From Poriferisodalis sp965214215 (GTDB lineage Bacteria; Actinomycetota; Acidimicrobiia; Acidimicrobiales; Poriferisodalaceae): a stretch of DNA of 64,000 bases. The DNA lies in the NCBI RefSeq assembly GCF_965214215.1, contig NZ_CBDCBD010000003.1, positions 2,418,001-2,482,000 of the forward strand, given 5' to 3'. The notes under the pieces were generated by a model, which was not told the origin of the DNA, made no database searches, and saw only the letters and a list, made by a program, of their open reading frames with translations. The position numbers and the translations under genes are program-made. Below are positions 8,438 through 16,975 of the stretch, one piece after another. Position 1 is the first letter of the stretch, and each line of letters begins with the position of its first letter.

Positions 8438-10213
8438 ATGAGCACGACGACTGCGCCGCCCATTCGGATTGCCAACTGCAGCGGTTTCTTCGGGGATCGC
8501 CTCGCTGCCGCTCGCGAGATGGTCACCGGTGGCCCTATCGATGCCCTCACGGGCGACTGGCTTGCCGAGCTGACCATGCTGATCCTGTCGCGTATCGCGG
8601 CCAAGCGGCCCGGCGCCGGCTACGCCCGGACGTTCGTCACCCAGATGGAGGAGGTCATGGGCACCTGCCTGGACCGGGGCATCAAGGTGGTGACCAACGC
8701 CGGGGGTCTGAATCCTTCGGGGTGCGCTGACGCCGTGGCCGAGGTCGCGGACCGGCTGGGCCTCAACCCGTCCATCGCCTATGTCGACGGCGACGACCTG
8801 ACGGACCGCTTGGGCGATTTGATCACGGCGGGAAACGACTTCGCCCATCTCGACACCGGTCAGCCTTTGGGCGAGCTGGCCGATCGGATCGTGACTGCGA
8901 ACGCGTACATCGGCTGCTGGGGAATCGTGGAGGCCCTGCATCAGGGTGCTGACATCGTCATCACCGGGCGCGCCACCGATGCAGCCGTCGTGGCCGGGCC
9001 CGCGGCGTGGCATCACGGTTGGAGCCGTGACAACTGGGATGGGCTGGCCGGCGCGATCGTTGCGGGGCACGTGATCGAGTGCGGCGGGCAGGCCACGGGT
9101 GGCAACTACAGCTTCTTCACCGAGATCGCCGACATGACCCATCCGGGATTTCCGTGGGCCGAGGTGGCAGCGGACGGCTCCAGCGTGATCGGCAAGCACT
9201 CGAGCACCGGCGGCGAGGTGTCGGTCGGCACGATCACCTCGCAGTTGCTGTACGAGATCCAGAGCGAGCGCTACCTCAACCCCGATGTGGTGAGCCGCTT
9301 CGACACCATCGAGCTGACCCAGATCGGGCGCGACCGGGTCCGCATCAGCGGTGTCCGCGGCGAGCCCGCACCTCCCACGCTCAAAGTGGCCATGAACTAT
9401 CAGGGCGGATTCCGCAACCAGATCTCCGTCGGGCTGACTGGCCTCGACATCGAGGCAAAGGCCGAACTCATCGAGCGCCAGTTCTGGCATGCGTGCCCCT
9501 ATAGCCCTGACGACTACGAGACCGTGGTGCGCAAGTTCCTGCCGACGCACAAGGCCGACCCCGGCACCAACGAGGAAGCCGTCGCCGTCTACAAGATCGT
9601 CGTGAAGGACCCCGACGAGCGCAAGGTCGGCCGTGCGTTCTCGAATGCAGGCGTCGAGATCGGCCTGTGCTCGATTCCTGGGATGTTCGGCACAGGCGGA
9701 GGCCCCGGTCCGGGCCAGCCCTTCGGGGTGTACTGGCCCGCGCTGGTAGACGCGGAGCTGGTTCCCATGCAGGTTGTGGTGGACGGCCGGCGGACGGTGG
9801 TCGACAGCACCCCTCCCGACGCCAGTTTCCCCGGAGTGGCGGTGGCGCCTCCCGAGCGGGTAGCGCCCGCGAGCGGGCCGACACGCATGGTGCCGCTCGG
9901 CACGCTGTACGGCACACGCTCGGGCGACAAGGGCCCGAATGCGAATCTGGGGATCTTCGCCCGCTCGGCTGAGGCCTTCTGGTGGCTGTCCGACTTCTTG
10001 ACCGTCGAACGGCTTGCGCAGCTCATGCCCGAAGCGGCCGAGCACCGGGTAGATCGCTATGACCTGCCAAATATCTGGAGCCTCAACTTCATCTTCCACG
10101 GGCTGCTGGAAGAAGGCGTGGCTGCGTCGACCCGGCAAGACCCACAGGCGAAGGCGTTGGGGGAATACCTGCGCGCCAAGCTGGTCGAGATTCCTGAGGC
10201 TCTGCTGGGCTAG
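8438..10213 (+). CDS. AtuA-type (DUF1446) protein, acyclic terpene/isoprenoid utilisation family
   Basis: This 591-residue protein combines an N-terminal AtuA core (IRIANCSGFFGDRLAAAREM at residues 8-27, TNAGGLNPSGCADAV near 90) with the C-terminal ferredoxin-like AtuA tail domain (LGTLYGTRSGDKGPNANLGI near 490). AtuA belongs to the Pseudomonas citronellol/geraniol catabolic cluster; homologues occur widely beside acyl-CoA genes, and the biochemical role is unsettled. The other atu genes (biotin carboxylase and carboxyltransferase) are absent here, so terpene use is not demonstrated. ATG 8438 follows GAAGGCGAG. Confidence 0.82.
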   Translation: MSTTTAPPIRIANCSGFFGDRLAAAREMVTGGPIDALTGDWLAELTMLILSRIAAKRPGAGYARTFVTQMEEVMGTCLDRGIKVVTNAGGLNPSGCADAVAEVADRLGLNPSIAYVDGDDLTDRLGDLITAGNDFAHLDTGQPLGELADRIVTANAYIGCWGIVEALHQGADIVITGRATDAAVVAGPAAWHHGWSRDNWDGLAGAIVAGHVIECGGQATGGNYSFFTEIADMTHPGFPWAEVAADGSSVIGKHSSTGGEVSVGTITSQLLYEIQSERYLNPDVVSRFDTIELTQIGRDRVRISGVRGEPAPPTLKVAMNYQGGFRNQISVGLTGLDIEAKAELIERQFWHACPYSPDDYETVVRKFLPTHKADPGTNEEAVAVYKIVVKDPDERKVGRAFSNAGVEIGLCSIPGMFGTGGGPGPGQPFGVYWPALVDAELVPMQVVVDGRRTVVDSTPPDASFPGVAVAPPERVAPASGPTRMVPLGTLYGTRSGDKGPNANLGIFARSAEAFWWLSDFLTVERLAQLMPEAAEHRVDRYDLPNIWSLNFIFHGLLEEGVAASTRQDPQAKALGEYLRAKLVEIPEALLG

Positions 10214-10217
10214 CCGG

Positions 10218-11168
10218 CTATCGCCCCTGCAGGTCTTGCAGCGACATTCGTGGGCCGTGGCGCGGGGGTGCACCGGCGGACTTGGCCAGTCCTTGCACAC
10301 GGGCACGCTGGCCGCGGTAGGGCTCGAGCAGTTCCAGCATCCGGGCGTCGTCGCCGCGCCGCTCCCCGGCCAGGTGCCAGGTGACGTAGTTGGGAATCTG
10401 GTAGTCGCCGACGATCACCGAATCGGGGTCGCCGTGGCAGAGCAGCACGACGATTGACGCAGTCCACGGTCCGATGCCCCTGACGGCTTGCAGGCGGTCG
10501 CGGGCCTCGGTGGGCGACAGCCGTGCCACGCTCTCGAGCGTGCCGGCCCGCCGGGCGAAGGCGATGATTGCCTCGGCGCGCCGGCGTTCGATGTCGAAGC
10601 GGTGAAATTCGTGGTAGGCGAGCGACGCCATGAACTCGGGGGCAGGCGGCAAGCGGAGCCTGTCCGGCGCCGGTCCGGGCGGGCGGCGACCCCATCGCCG
10701 CAGGATGCCCTGCCATGAGTTCCGGGCGTTGAGCCCGGGAACCTTCTGGCCGCACACCGTTGGAACGACATGCTCCCAGACCGTGCCGGTAGCGGTGAGG
10801 CGGCGCTGCGGCCAGCGACGGACCCAGCCCGCAACGATGCTGTCGTGGGGGACGAGGGCCGCAGGCTCATCGTGAGCGCCCATCAGCGCCGGCACTCCGG
10901 CGACGGCATCGGCCGCGCCCGGTCCCCACCCGGCGACATCAGCAGCGTGTCCGGCACGAGTGATGTGCAGCGTGGCCTCGCCTGCGGGCGTGTCGGTGGC
11001 CCGCCAGATCACCGGGCCGTCGTAGAGCACCGGCCCCAAGGTGCCCTTGCCGCCCACGCGTCCGAGTGCCTTTCCTGCATCCACGGAGAAGCTGAACTCG
11101 AAACGCTCCCGCACGTCGGGCTGCGCCGTTCCCGATGCGGCGGCTGTGCCGGGGCCCGACGGCATCAC
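10218..11168 (-). CDS. DNA-3-methyladenine glycosylase II family (AlkA-like)
   Basis: A 316-residue base-excision repair glycosylase. The helix-hairpin-helix is visible as LQAVRGIGPWTASIVVLLC, followed by VGDYQIPNYV whose Asp aligns with the catalytic Asp of AlkA. The N-terminal half (FEFSFSVDAGKALGRVGG) resembles the AlkA-type N-domain. It excises alkylated purines from DNA. It ends 4 bases from the convergent AtuA gene and starts with two consecutive ATG codons, either of which could be used. Confidence 0.85.
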   Translation of the reverse strand: MMPSGPGTAAASGTAQPDVRERFEFSFSVDAGKALGRVGGKGTLGPVLYDGPVIWRATDTPAGEATLHITRAGHAADVAGWGPGAADAVAGVPALMGAHDEPAALVPHDSIVAGWVRRWPQRRLTATGTVWEHVVPTVCGQKVPGLNARNSWQGILRRWGRRPPGPAPDRLRLPPAPEFMASLAYHEFHRFDIERRRAEAIIAFARRAGTLESVARLSPTEARDRLQAVRGIGPWTASIVVLLCHGDPDSVIVGDYQIPNYVTWHLAGERRGDDARMLELLEPYRGQRARVQGLAKSAGAPPRHGPRMSLQDLQGR

Positions 11169-11177
11169 AAGTGCTGT

Positions 11178-12026
11178 CTAGGCGTTGGGCTCCGCGATGA
11201 CGGGATTTGTCAGCGTGCCGATGCCTTCGATCGTGATGGACACTTCGTCGCCCGGGCTGAGCAGGCGCGGCGGGTCGAAATACAGACCCACACCAGCCGG
11301 CGTTCCCGTGGCGATGATCGTGCCCGGATCCAGCGTGAACGCCGTCGAGAGGTGCTCGACGATCTCGTAGCAGTTGAAGATGAGATCGTCGGTCTTGGAG
11401 TCTTGGCGGACCTCGCCGCTGACCTCGGTGACGAGGCGGCACCCGTGCGGGTCAATCGAATCGCTGGTCACCATCCACGGGCCGCACGGCCCATGGGTGT
11501 CCCACGACTTGCCCATCATCATCGTCGGGCTCGCACGCTGCCAATCCCGCACGCTGACATCGTTCATGATCGTGTAGCCGGCGATGTAGTCGGGCGCATC
11601 GGCCGCCGACACGGCCCGGGCAGCGCGCCCGATGACGATCGCCAGTTCTCCCTCGTAGTCGACTACGTCGGGCGCGGCCGCGGGGATGTGGATCGGGTCG
11701 CCGGGTCCGACGATGCAGTTGTGGTGCTTGTTGAAGATGATCGGCACCGATGGGGGCTCCCGACCGCCCTCGGCTGCATGAGCCCGATAGTTGAGCCCGA
11801 CAGCGAGGACGGTTGGCGGGCGCCCTACAGGTGAGAGCAGGTCGGCCTCGTCGAGCGGCGTCACTGCGCCCGTCGCCATGGCGTCGACCGCAGCCACCAC
11901 GTTGCCGTCGCAGGCGTCGAGCAGCGAGGTCAGGTCGGTGTGGGCGGTCTGCAGTGTCGCTAGGCCGTCGTCGGTCACGATGGCTAGCGCCGGCTGGCCG
12001 TCAAGGAGATGTCGTGCGATGCGCAT
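11178..12026 (-). CDS. Fumarylacetoacetate hydrolase family protein
   Basis: A 282-residue FAH-fold enzyme. The metal-binding acidic cluster is visible in VDYEGELAIVIGRAAR and in the downstream FTLDPGTIIATGTPAGVG, the hallmark glycine-rich end of the fold. Members act as ureidoglycolate lyases, 2-keto-4-pentenoate hydratase-like enzymes, acylpyruvases or oxaloacetate decarboxylases; nothing here picks one. It lies 9 bases upstream of the DNA glycosylase on the same strand and its start is 58 bases from a divergent gene. Confidence 0.86.
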   Translation of the reverse strand: MRIARHLLDGQPALAIVTDDGLATLQTAHTDLTSLLDACDGNVVAAVDAMATGAVTPLDEADLLSPVGRPPTVLAVGLNYRAHAAEGGREPPSVPIIFNKHHNCIVGPGDPIHIPAAAPDVVDYEGELAIVIGRAARAVSAADAPDYIAGYTIMNDVSVRDWQRASPTMMMGKSWDTHGPCGPWMVTSDSIDPHGCRLVTEVSGEVRQDSKTDDLIFNCYEIVEHLSTAFTLDPGTIIATGTPAGVGLYFDPPRLLSPGDEVSITIEGIGTLTNPVIAEPNA

Positions 12027-12084
12027 GCGCCGACGCTACAGCGGGCATTGTGCGGATCGCTTGAAGGTGGCACTCTGGCACGCC

Positions 12085-12606
12085 ATGGCTCGCCATGGCG
12101 CCGGGGGCTCTACCCCCGGCGTATTCGACTCTGTGCTGGATCCCGTCACGGGACTCCCCGACGTGCGTGTCTTCGCGCTCCTGATCGACCGCAAGCTGGC
12201 GTTGGCTCGGCGCGCCCTGCAGCCGCTTTCGGTGGTGTTCTTCGAAGTCGACGGATTCGAGGAGCTCAGCGGCACACAGGCCCGGGTCGCTCAACGGCTC
12301 GCGGCACGCTTGGTGCGTGGCACGCTGCGCGAGTCCGACAGCGTGTGCCATTGCACCGGCGGGCTTCTGGCCGCAATCCTCGACGACACGCCTCACGGCG
12401 GTGCGGTGTGGGCCGCCGATCGGGTTCGCCGTGAGGTCGCCGCGCGCTCGTATAACACCGGCGTCACGCTCTCGATGGGCGTTGCCAGCTATCCCACCCA
12501 TGCCCTCGAAGCAGCCGAATTGCGCGACCGTGCCTACGCCGCGCTGTTCGTCGCCCGCTCGCTCGGCCCCTCCCGGCTCGAGGTTGCCGAGCCAATGCCG
12601 CGCTAG
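12085..12606 (+). CDS. Degenerate GGDEF-domain protein
   Basis: The 173-residue product aligns by pattern with a diguanylate cyclase domain: DPVTGLPDVRVFALLIDRKLALARR, then PLSVVFFEVDGFEELSGTQ, and GVTLSMGVASYPTHALEAAELRDRAYAALF at the end. The active-site loop reads CTGGLLAAIL where an active enzyme has the GG(D/E)EF signature, so catalysis is unlikely and it may bind nucleotide or act structurally. No sensory or membrane domain is attached. The start is uncertain: ATG 12085 is used, but GTG 12067 is in frame and has AAGGTGG nearby. Confidence 0.65.
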   Translation: MARHGAGGSTPGVFDSVLDPVTGLPDVRVFALLIDRKLALARRALQPLSVVFFEVDGFEELSGTQARVAQRLAARLVRGTLRESDSVCHCTGGLLAAILDDTPHGGAVWAADRVRREVAARSYNTGVTLSMGVASYPTHALEAAELRDRAYAALFVARSLGPSRLEVAEPMPR

Positions 12607-12627
12607 GGCGCTCGACTGCGTTCGGGT

Positions 12628-14220
12628 TCAGTAGCCGGTCGCAGCGCCGGTGAGCGCCCGTGGATCCGCCGCTCCGGCGAGCACACTGTCGTGCACCTCG
12701 ATGAGATGCGCATGGCCGTAGGAGTTGTCGTGCGGGGCGTCGGTGCCGACCCGGTGGCCTCGCCGGGTGAGGTCGGCAATGCCGTCGCTGGTTGACCACG
12801 GCGCGTGGCCCTCGATGTACAGCTGGAGATTGCCGGGATCTGCCCAGGTGTCGAAACCGGTTCCCTCGGCGGCGCCCCAGCGCCAGCGGCCCGCGCCGAT
12901 TGCGGACGCCGGTTCTTCGCCGGCGCACAGCGTGCGGGCCAGCACTTGCAGCAGCACCTGTGGCTGGGCGTCGCCTCCCATTGTTCCCACGACCGAGCGC
13001 AGCGAACCGTCGGCTCGCTGGACTATTGCGGGGGCGAGCGTGTGAGGCGGGCGCCGCCCCGGCCCGTACTCGGCCGGGTGGCCCGCGACGAGATTGAAGC
13101 CGATGCCCCGGTTGTGCAGGCTGATCCGGTGCGTCGGCGTCCACAGCCCCACGCCCCAGCCCCCGGCATTCGATTGGATCAGCGAAACGCCCATGCGATC
13201 GGCATCCACCGCCGCGAGGTACATCGTGTCGCCGGTACTGGTGCCCGAGCCGAGTGCTGCCGCAGTGTCGGGCGAGATTGCGGCGCGACGGGGTGCAAGC
13301 CGCTGCGGTGCGATGAGCGCAGCGCCGTCAGCGTCCTGCGACAGCACTGCGGGACGATCCCAGCCCGCCTGCTTCGCGGCCTCGGCCAGCAGGTGTGCGA
13401 ACAGCGGGTCTTCGGGGTCCGCGGGCAGGTCGAGTCCTGAGGCAATCCATGCGCCAGCCAGCGTCAGGTAGCCCTGCGAATTGGGCGGGACGGTCCACAG
13501 GGTGTGTCCCCACACATCAGCACGCAGTGGCGTTACCCAGTCGGCGTGGGAGCGGGACACGTCGGCTGCGGTGTACTCGCCGCCGCCCAGCTCGATGAGG
13601 TCCCGCGCAAAGTCGCCTTCGTAGAAGGCTTCGCGGCCGCCGTCGATAATCTCGCACAGCGCAGCGGCGACACCGGGCCGGGTGATGAGATCTCCCGGCC
13701 GGCTCTGGGGCGAGTAGTCGTCAGCGTTTGCGATGCCGCCGAGCAATGCCGCGGCCGCGGCGCCATGAGGCGAGAGCGGGAAGCCGCCGCTTGCGAGATC
13801 GATCGCCGGGGCGAGCACTTCAGCCAGGGGCGCCCGCCCGAATCGTTCGTGCAAGCTCATCCACCCGTCGACACATCCGGGCACCGGCACACTGCGAATG
13901 TCGGAACGGAAGCGCATCCGTGTGCGTCCCTCGGCGCGCAGCGCATCGGGGTCGGCGCCGCTGCCGGCTCGACCGCTCGCATTGAGCGCGGCGGGGGCTG
14001 CGCCATCGGCGTCGTGGACGAGCGCCCACAGGTCTCCGCCCATGCCGCACATGTGCTGGGTGGTCACCGCAAGCACGGCCGAGGCGGCCACTGCTGCGTC
14101 TGCCGCTGAGCCGCCCGCGCGCAGCAGCGAGACACCGGCCTCGCTCGCAAGGTGGTCGACACTGCACACCATTCCATTGCGGGCGTAGCGGGTGGCAAAC
14201 GGGACCTGGGTACTGCTCAT
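12628..14220 (-). CDS. Gamma-glutamyltransferase family protein
   Basis: A 530-residue N-terminal-nucleophile hydrolase of the gamma-glutamyltranspeptidase family. Typical blocks include AGGSAADAAVAASAVLAV, MCGMGGDLWALV near the N-terminus and the autoprocessing site GDTMYLAAVD near residue 330, whose Thr would become the N-terminal nucleophile of the small subunit. A PPHTLAPAIV block and a Gly-rich loop follow. No signal peptide is visible, unlike secreted GGTs such as E. coli Ggt, so a cytoplasmic acylase-like role is possible. It converges on the GGDEF-like gene with 21 bases between stops. Confidence 0.82.
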   Translation of the reverse strand: MSSTQVPFATRYARNGMVCSVDHLASEAGVSLLRAGGSAADAAVAASAVLAVTTQHMCGMGGDLWALVHDADGAAPAALNASGRAGSGADPDALRAEGRTRMRFRSDIRSVPVPGCVDGWMSLHERFGRAPLAEVLAPAIDLASGGFPLSPHGAAAAALLGGIANADDYSPQSRPGDLITRPGVAAALCEIIDGGREAFYEGDFARDLIELGGGEYTAADVSRSHADWVTPLRADVWGHTLWTVPPNSQGYLTLAGAWIASGLDLPADPEDPLFAHLLAEAAKQAGWDRPAVLSQDADGAALIAPQRLAPRRAAISPDTAAALGSGTSTGDTMYLAAVDADRMGVSLIQSNAGGWGVGLWTPTHRISLHNRGIGFNLVAGHPAEYGPGRRPPHTLAPAIVQRADGSLRSVVGTMGGDAQPQVLLQVLARTLCAGEEPASAIGAGRWRWGAAEGTGFDTWADPGNLQLYIEGHAPWSTSDGIADLTRRGHRVGTDAPHDNSYGHAHLIEVHDSVLAGAADPRALTGAATGY

Positions 14221-14264
14221 GGATCGAACGGTAGGCCCACTGGCCCGCTGCCGCCTGAGAGGCC

Positions 14265-14297
14265 GCGCAGGTAGGCGACACCCCCCGGCGGCGCACC
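14265..14297. repeat. 33-bp direct repeat, copy 1
   Basis: This 33-bp non-coding motif beginning GCGCAGGTAGGCGACACC recurs at 14339 in the same orientation with one mismatch, 74 bases further on. It sits between the gamma-glutamyltransferase start and the upstream oxidase. Confidence 0.7.
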
Positions 14298-14338
14298 CTT
14301 CACGCCGTCATGGACACGCTGGGCGAAGCTGCGCGGCA

Positions 14339-14371
14339 GCGCAGGTAGGCGACACCTCCCGGCGGCGCACC
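14339..14371. repeat. 33-bp direct repeat, copy 2
   Basis: Second copy of the motif at 14265-14297, with T in place of C near the middle. The two copies plus their spacer occupy most of the gap between the two genes. Confidence 0.7.
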
Positions 14372-14397
14372 AGTTCTTCGCGCTCTTGGTGGCTTTC

Positions 14398-14443
14398 GCT
14401 CACAGCCGCTCGGGCCACGGCTTCGCCTATCGGCTCAACCTGT
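14398..14443. repeat. Dispersed intergenic repeat, copy 1
   Basis: About 46 bases containing GGGCCACGGCTTCGCCT match 50949-50995 at nearly 90% identity in the same orientation. Both copies lie in intergenic DNA next to flavoenzyme genes; this one just reaches the stop codon of the FAD-linked oxidase. Confidence 0.65.
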
Positions 14444-15855
14444 CAGGGCAGCAGAACGTTCGGATTGAGCAAACCGGCGGGGTCCAGCGCACGTTTGATG
14501 GCACCGAACGCCGCCAGTTCGGCTTCGGTGCGGTTGAGATGCAGTTCGGCGAGTTTGGCGGTGCCGATGCCGTGCTCGGCCGAGATGCTGCCGCCCATTT
14601 CGGCGACATAGCGCAGCACGGCTCCGTCCACCTCATCGGCGGGTTCAGCCCCACCGGGGCCCAGCACGTTGACGTGCACGTTGCCGTCGCCGAGATGACC
14701 GAACAGCAGCGGCTGCGCCTCAGGATCGACTGCGGTAATGACGGCTTCGACGCCGTCAGTGAATTCGGCGAGGCGAGCCGCCGGCAGCGTCACATCCAGC
14801 TTGTGAGGGATGCCCGCGGCCGAGATGGCCTCGGTCACGTTCTCACGGAATGCCCACAGTCGCTGTCGCGCAGCAGGCTCGAGCGCCACCGCCGCATCGA
14901 CCACGAGATCATCCAGCTCAGTCACGGCGGTGCCGAGTTCGTCGCTCGGATCGGTGCGCGCCGCGGCCTCGGCAATCAGCCATGCCGCGCCGCCGTCAGA
15001 ATTGCCGGCCCCGTCGTTGGCCAGGCTGCCGACGGGAGGTGCGAGGCCCAGATGGGACGACACCAATGCCATCGCACCCTCGAAGACGGCTTCGAGCGCA
15101 TGCAGCGAAGCGACGCTGCGGCGCAGTGCTGCAGCGGCGCGCACAGCATCGGCGGCTGACTCGAATGCAAGCAAAGCGGTGGCACGCTCGGGCTGGGTGG
15201 GGTGGAGTCGCAGCCGCACGCGCGTGATGATGCCGAGCGTGCCTTCGCTGCCCGCCAGCAGGCTCCCGAGGTCGTAACCGGTGTTGTCCTTCTCGAGGCC
15301 TGCGAGGTGGCTCACGACCGTCCCGTCGGCGAGCACCGCTTCGATGCCGACGACCTGAGCCCGCATGGCGCCGTAACGCAGCACGTTGATGCCGCCGGCG
15401 TTGGTGGCGACCATCCCTCCGATCGTCGCCGAGTCGCGCGCTGCAAGGTCCACGCCGACGCTGAGATCCGACGCAGCGACATGGGCCTGCGCATCGGCCA
15501 GGGTCACCCCCGCGCCCAATGTCACCTGAGTCGCAAGTTCGTCGACCGGTTCGCAGACATTGAGCCGGCGCATCGACAGCACCGCTTCGCCGCCGAGCGG
15601 CACGCTGCCGCCGACGAGACCGGTGTTGCCCCCCTGCGGCACGACCGCAACCCTCGCAGCCGCCAGCACGCTCATCACGGCGGCGGTCTCGGCAGTGTCG
15701 CCAGGGCGTACCACCAGCGGTGTCGAGCCGGCGAAGCGGCGTGTCCAGTCGACGACGTAGCCCGCAGTGATCTCGGGATCGGTCAGGACGTGCGCCTCCC
15801 CGACAATCCGTGAGAGCTCACCGACCAGCGTCGCGTCGATGGCGCCGGCGCTCAT
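14443..15855 (-). CDS. FAD-linked oxidase (D-2-hydroxyacid dehydrogenase, GlcD/D2HGDH type)
   Basis: A 470-residue vanillyl-alcohol-oxidase-fold flavoprotein. The PCMH FAD-binding domain shows VVPQGGNTGLVGGSVPLGGE near residue 90 and a LDLGSLLAGSEGTLGI-like block near 205. The C-terminal cap ends in GHLGDGNVHVNV and SAEHGIGTAKLAEL, the metal/substrate His motifs of D-lactate and D-2-hydroxyglutarate dehydrogenases. It oxidises a D-2-hydroxy acid to the 2-oxo acid. It is separated by 222 bases of repeat-containing DNA from the gamma-glutamyltransferase gene. Confidence 0.85.
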   Translation of the reverse strand: MSAGAIDATLVGELSRIVGEAHVLTDPEITAGYVVDWTRRFAGSTPLVVRPGDTAETAAVMSVLAAARVAVVPQGGNTGLVGGSVPLGGEAVLSMRRLNVCEPVDELATQVTLGAGVTLADAQAHVAASDLSVGVDLAARDSATIGGMVATNAGGINVLRYGAMRAQVVGIEAVLADGTVVSHLAGLEKDNTGYDLGSLLAGSEGTLGIITRVRLRLHPTQPERATALLAFESAADAVRAAAALRRSVASLHALEAVFEGAMALVSSHLGLAPPVGSLANDGAGNSDGGAAWLIAEAAARTDPSDELGTAVTELDDLVVDAAVALEPAARQRLWAFRENVTEAISAAGIPHKLDVTLPAARLAEFTDGVEAVITAVDPEAQPLLFGHLGDGNVHVNVLGPGGAEPADEVDGAVLRYVAEMGGSISAEHGIGTAKLAELHLNRTEAELAAFGAIKRALDPAGLLNPNVLLP

Positions 15856-15906
15856 GGACCCGCCTCGTGCGCTCCGCTTGCGAGGTTGAGTGCTGGCCTC
15901 ATGCGC

Positions 15907-16851
15907 TCATGCTCCCGTCGGCGAGCCGGTGGGCGGCTCTGGCCTGGTGACGGTGCGGTCGCTTGGCCCCGGCCACTGACCTCGCTCGGCCAGCACGTCC
16001 AGCAGCACGGTGGGCTCGTCGGTCATCACGCCGTCCACGCCGATGTCGAGCAGCCGGTCCATCTCGACGGGGTCGTCGATGGTCCATACGTATACGGCCG
16101 ACCCGGTTCGGTGCGCATAGTCGACCAACCGCGGGGTCGCCAACGGGATCGGACCTTGCCGCAGCGGAATCGAAGCGATGCGCCCCCGGAAGGGTCGGCC
16201 GCGCGGTGCGAGGTCCCGGTCCTGGCGGATGTGGGCTGCAGGGCCTCGGTTCGGTCGGCTGCGGCGTGCGCCGCTTCGAAGCTGTCGATTCCGGTTCCGT
16301 GGTCGCGAGGCGCGCAGCAGCCGTTCCGGCAGCCTCGCCAGGCTCATCACCCGGAGCCGAGCGATCTCCCGTGGGCTGAAGCTGAGGCAGGCCGCATCGC
16401 CGAACGCGTCGTCGACGCGCTTGAGACGTTCGTCGGAGAACGAGCCGATGCACACACGGTCGAGCACCCCCGGCCGCCTGAGTGCCTCGATGAGCGGTTC
16501 GACGGCCGCATCGGTCTTGGGGTCGATGCTGATGCGCACATCATCGAACGCGTCGAGCAGCTCCTCGAGGCGGGGGATCGGCTCGCCGCCGACGCGAGCT
16601 TCCGACACGTCGCTCCAGGTCATCTCCGAGATGCACCCGACACTGTCCGAGGTGGGTGCGAGCTCGTCGTCGTGAAAGACCGCGAGGACTCCGTCAGAGG
16701 TCGCCTGCACATCGGTCTCGAGGTAGCAGTATCCGAGGCCGACGGCGCCATTGAAGGCAGCCATGGTGTTCTGCGGCCACATGGCACTGCCGCCGCGGTG
16801 GGCGATCGGCACCGGCCCGGGTTCTTCAAGGAACGGGTGCACCGATGTCAC
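15907..16851 (-). CDS. Glycerophosphodiester phosphodiesterase, with a probable internal frame disturbance
   Basis: The 314-residue frame begins VPIAHRGGSAMWPQNTMAAF and LETDVQATSDGVLAVFHDDEL, the HRG...EN and ExD...HD catalytic motifs of the GDPD TIM barrel. It ends AVYVWTIDDPVEMDRLLDIGVDGVMTD, also typical. In between, residues about 182-223 are an Arg/Pro-rich stretch unlike the family. The same DNA (about 16190-16315) read in another frame gives RDHGTGIDSFEAAHAAAD, which looks like the expected barrel segment. Two compensating shifts, one near a CCCCC run at 16183-16187, would explain this. It may be a sequencing artefact or a damaged gene. Confidence 0.75.
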   Translation of the reverse strand: MTSVHPFLEEPGPVPIAHRGGSAMWPQNTMAAFNGAVGLGYCYLETDVQATSDGVLAVFHDDELAPTSDSVGCISEMTWSDVSEARVGGEPIPRLEELLDAFDDVRISIDPKTDAAVEPLIEALRRPGVLDRVCIGSFSDERLKRVDDAFGDAACLSFSPREIARLRVMSLARLPERLLRASRPRNRNRQLRSGARRSRPNRGPAAHIRQDRDLAPRGRPFRGRIASIPLRQGPIPLATPRLVDYAHRTGSAVYVWTIDDPVEMDRLLDIGVDGVMTDEPTVLLDVLAERGQWPGPSDRTVTRPEPPTGSPTGA

Positions 16852-16975
16852 AGCGCCAGTATCGCGGCTTGGCCCCGAGATACACGGCGAGCGATGCGTC
16901 GCATCCCGAACACGGTTCGCGGCACATGCCGCCCTCTACACGGCGTTCAGTGCTGTCGCCGGTACCGTCACGTCG

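Noticed and set aside
8318..10306. Minus-strand extension of the alpha/beta hydrolase to nearly 900 codons
   Set aside because: The extension is antisense to the AtuA gene; the hydrolase fold is complete from ATG 8317.
10770..11834. Plus-strand frame of 354 codons across the glycosylase and FAH genes
   Set aside because: It is antisense to two well-supported genes and has no motif.
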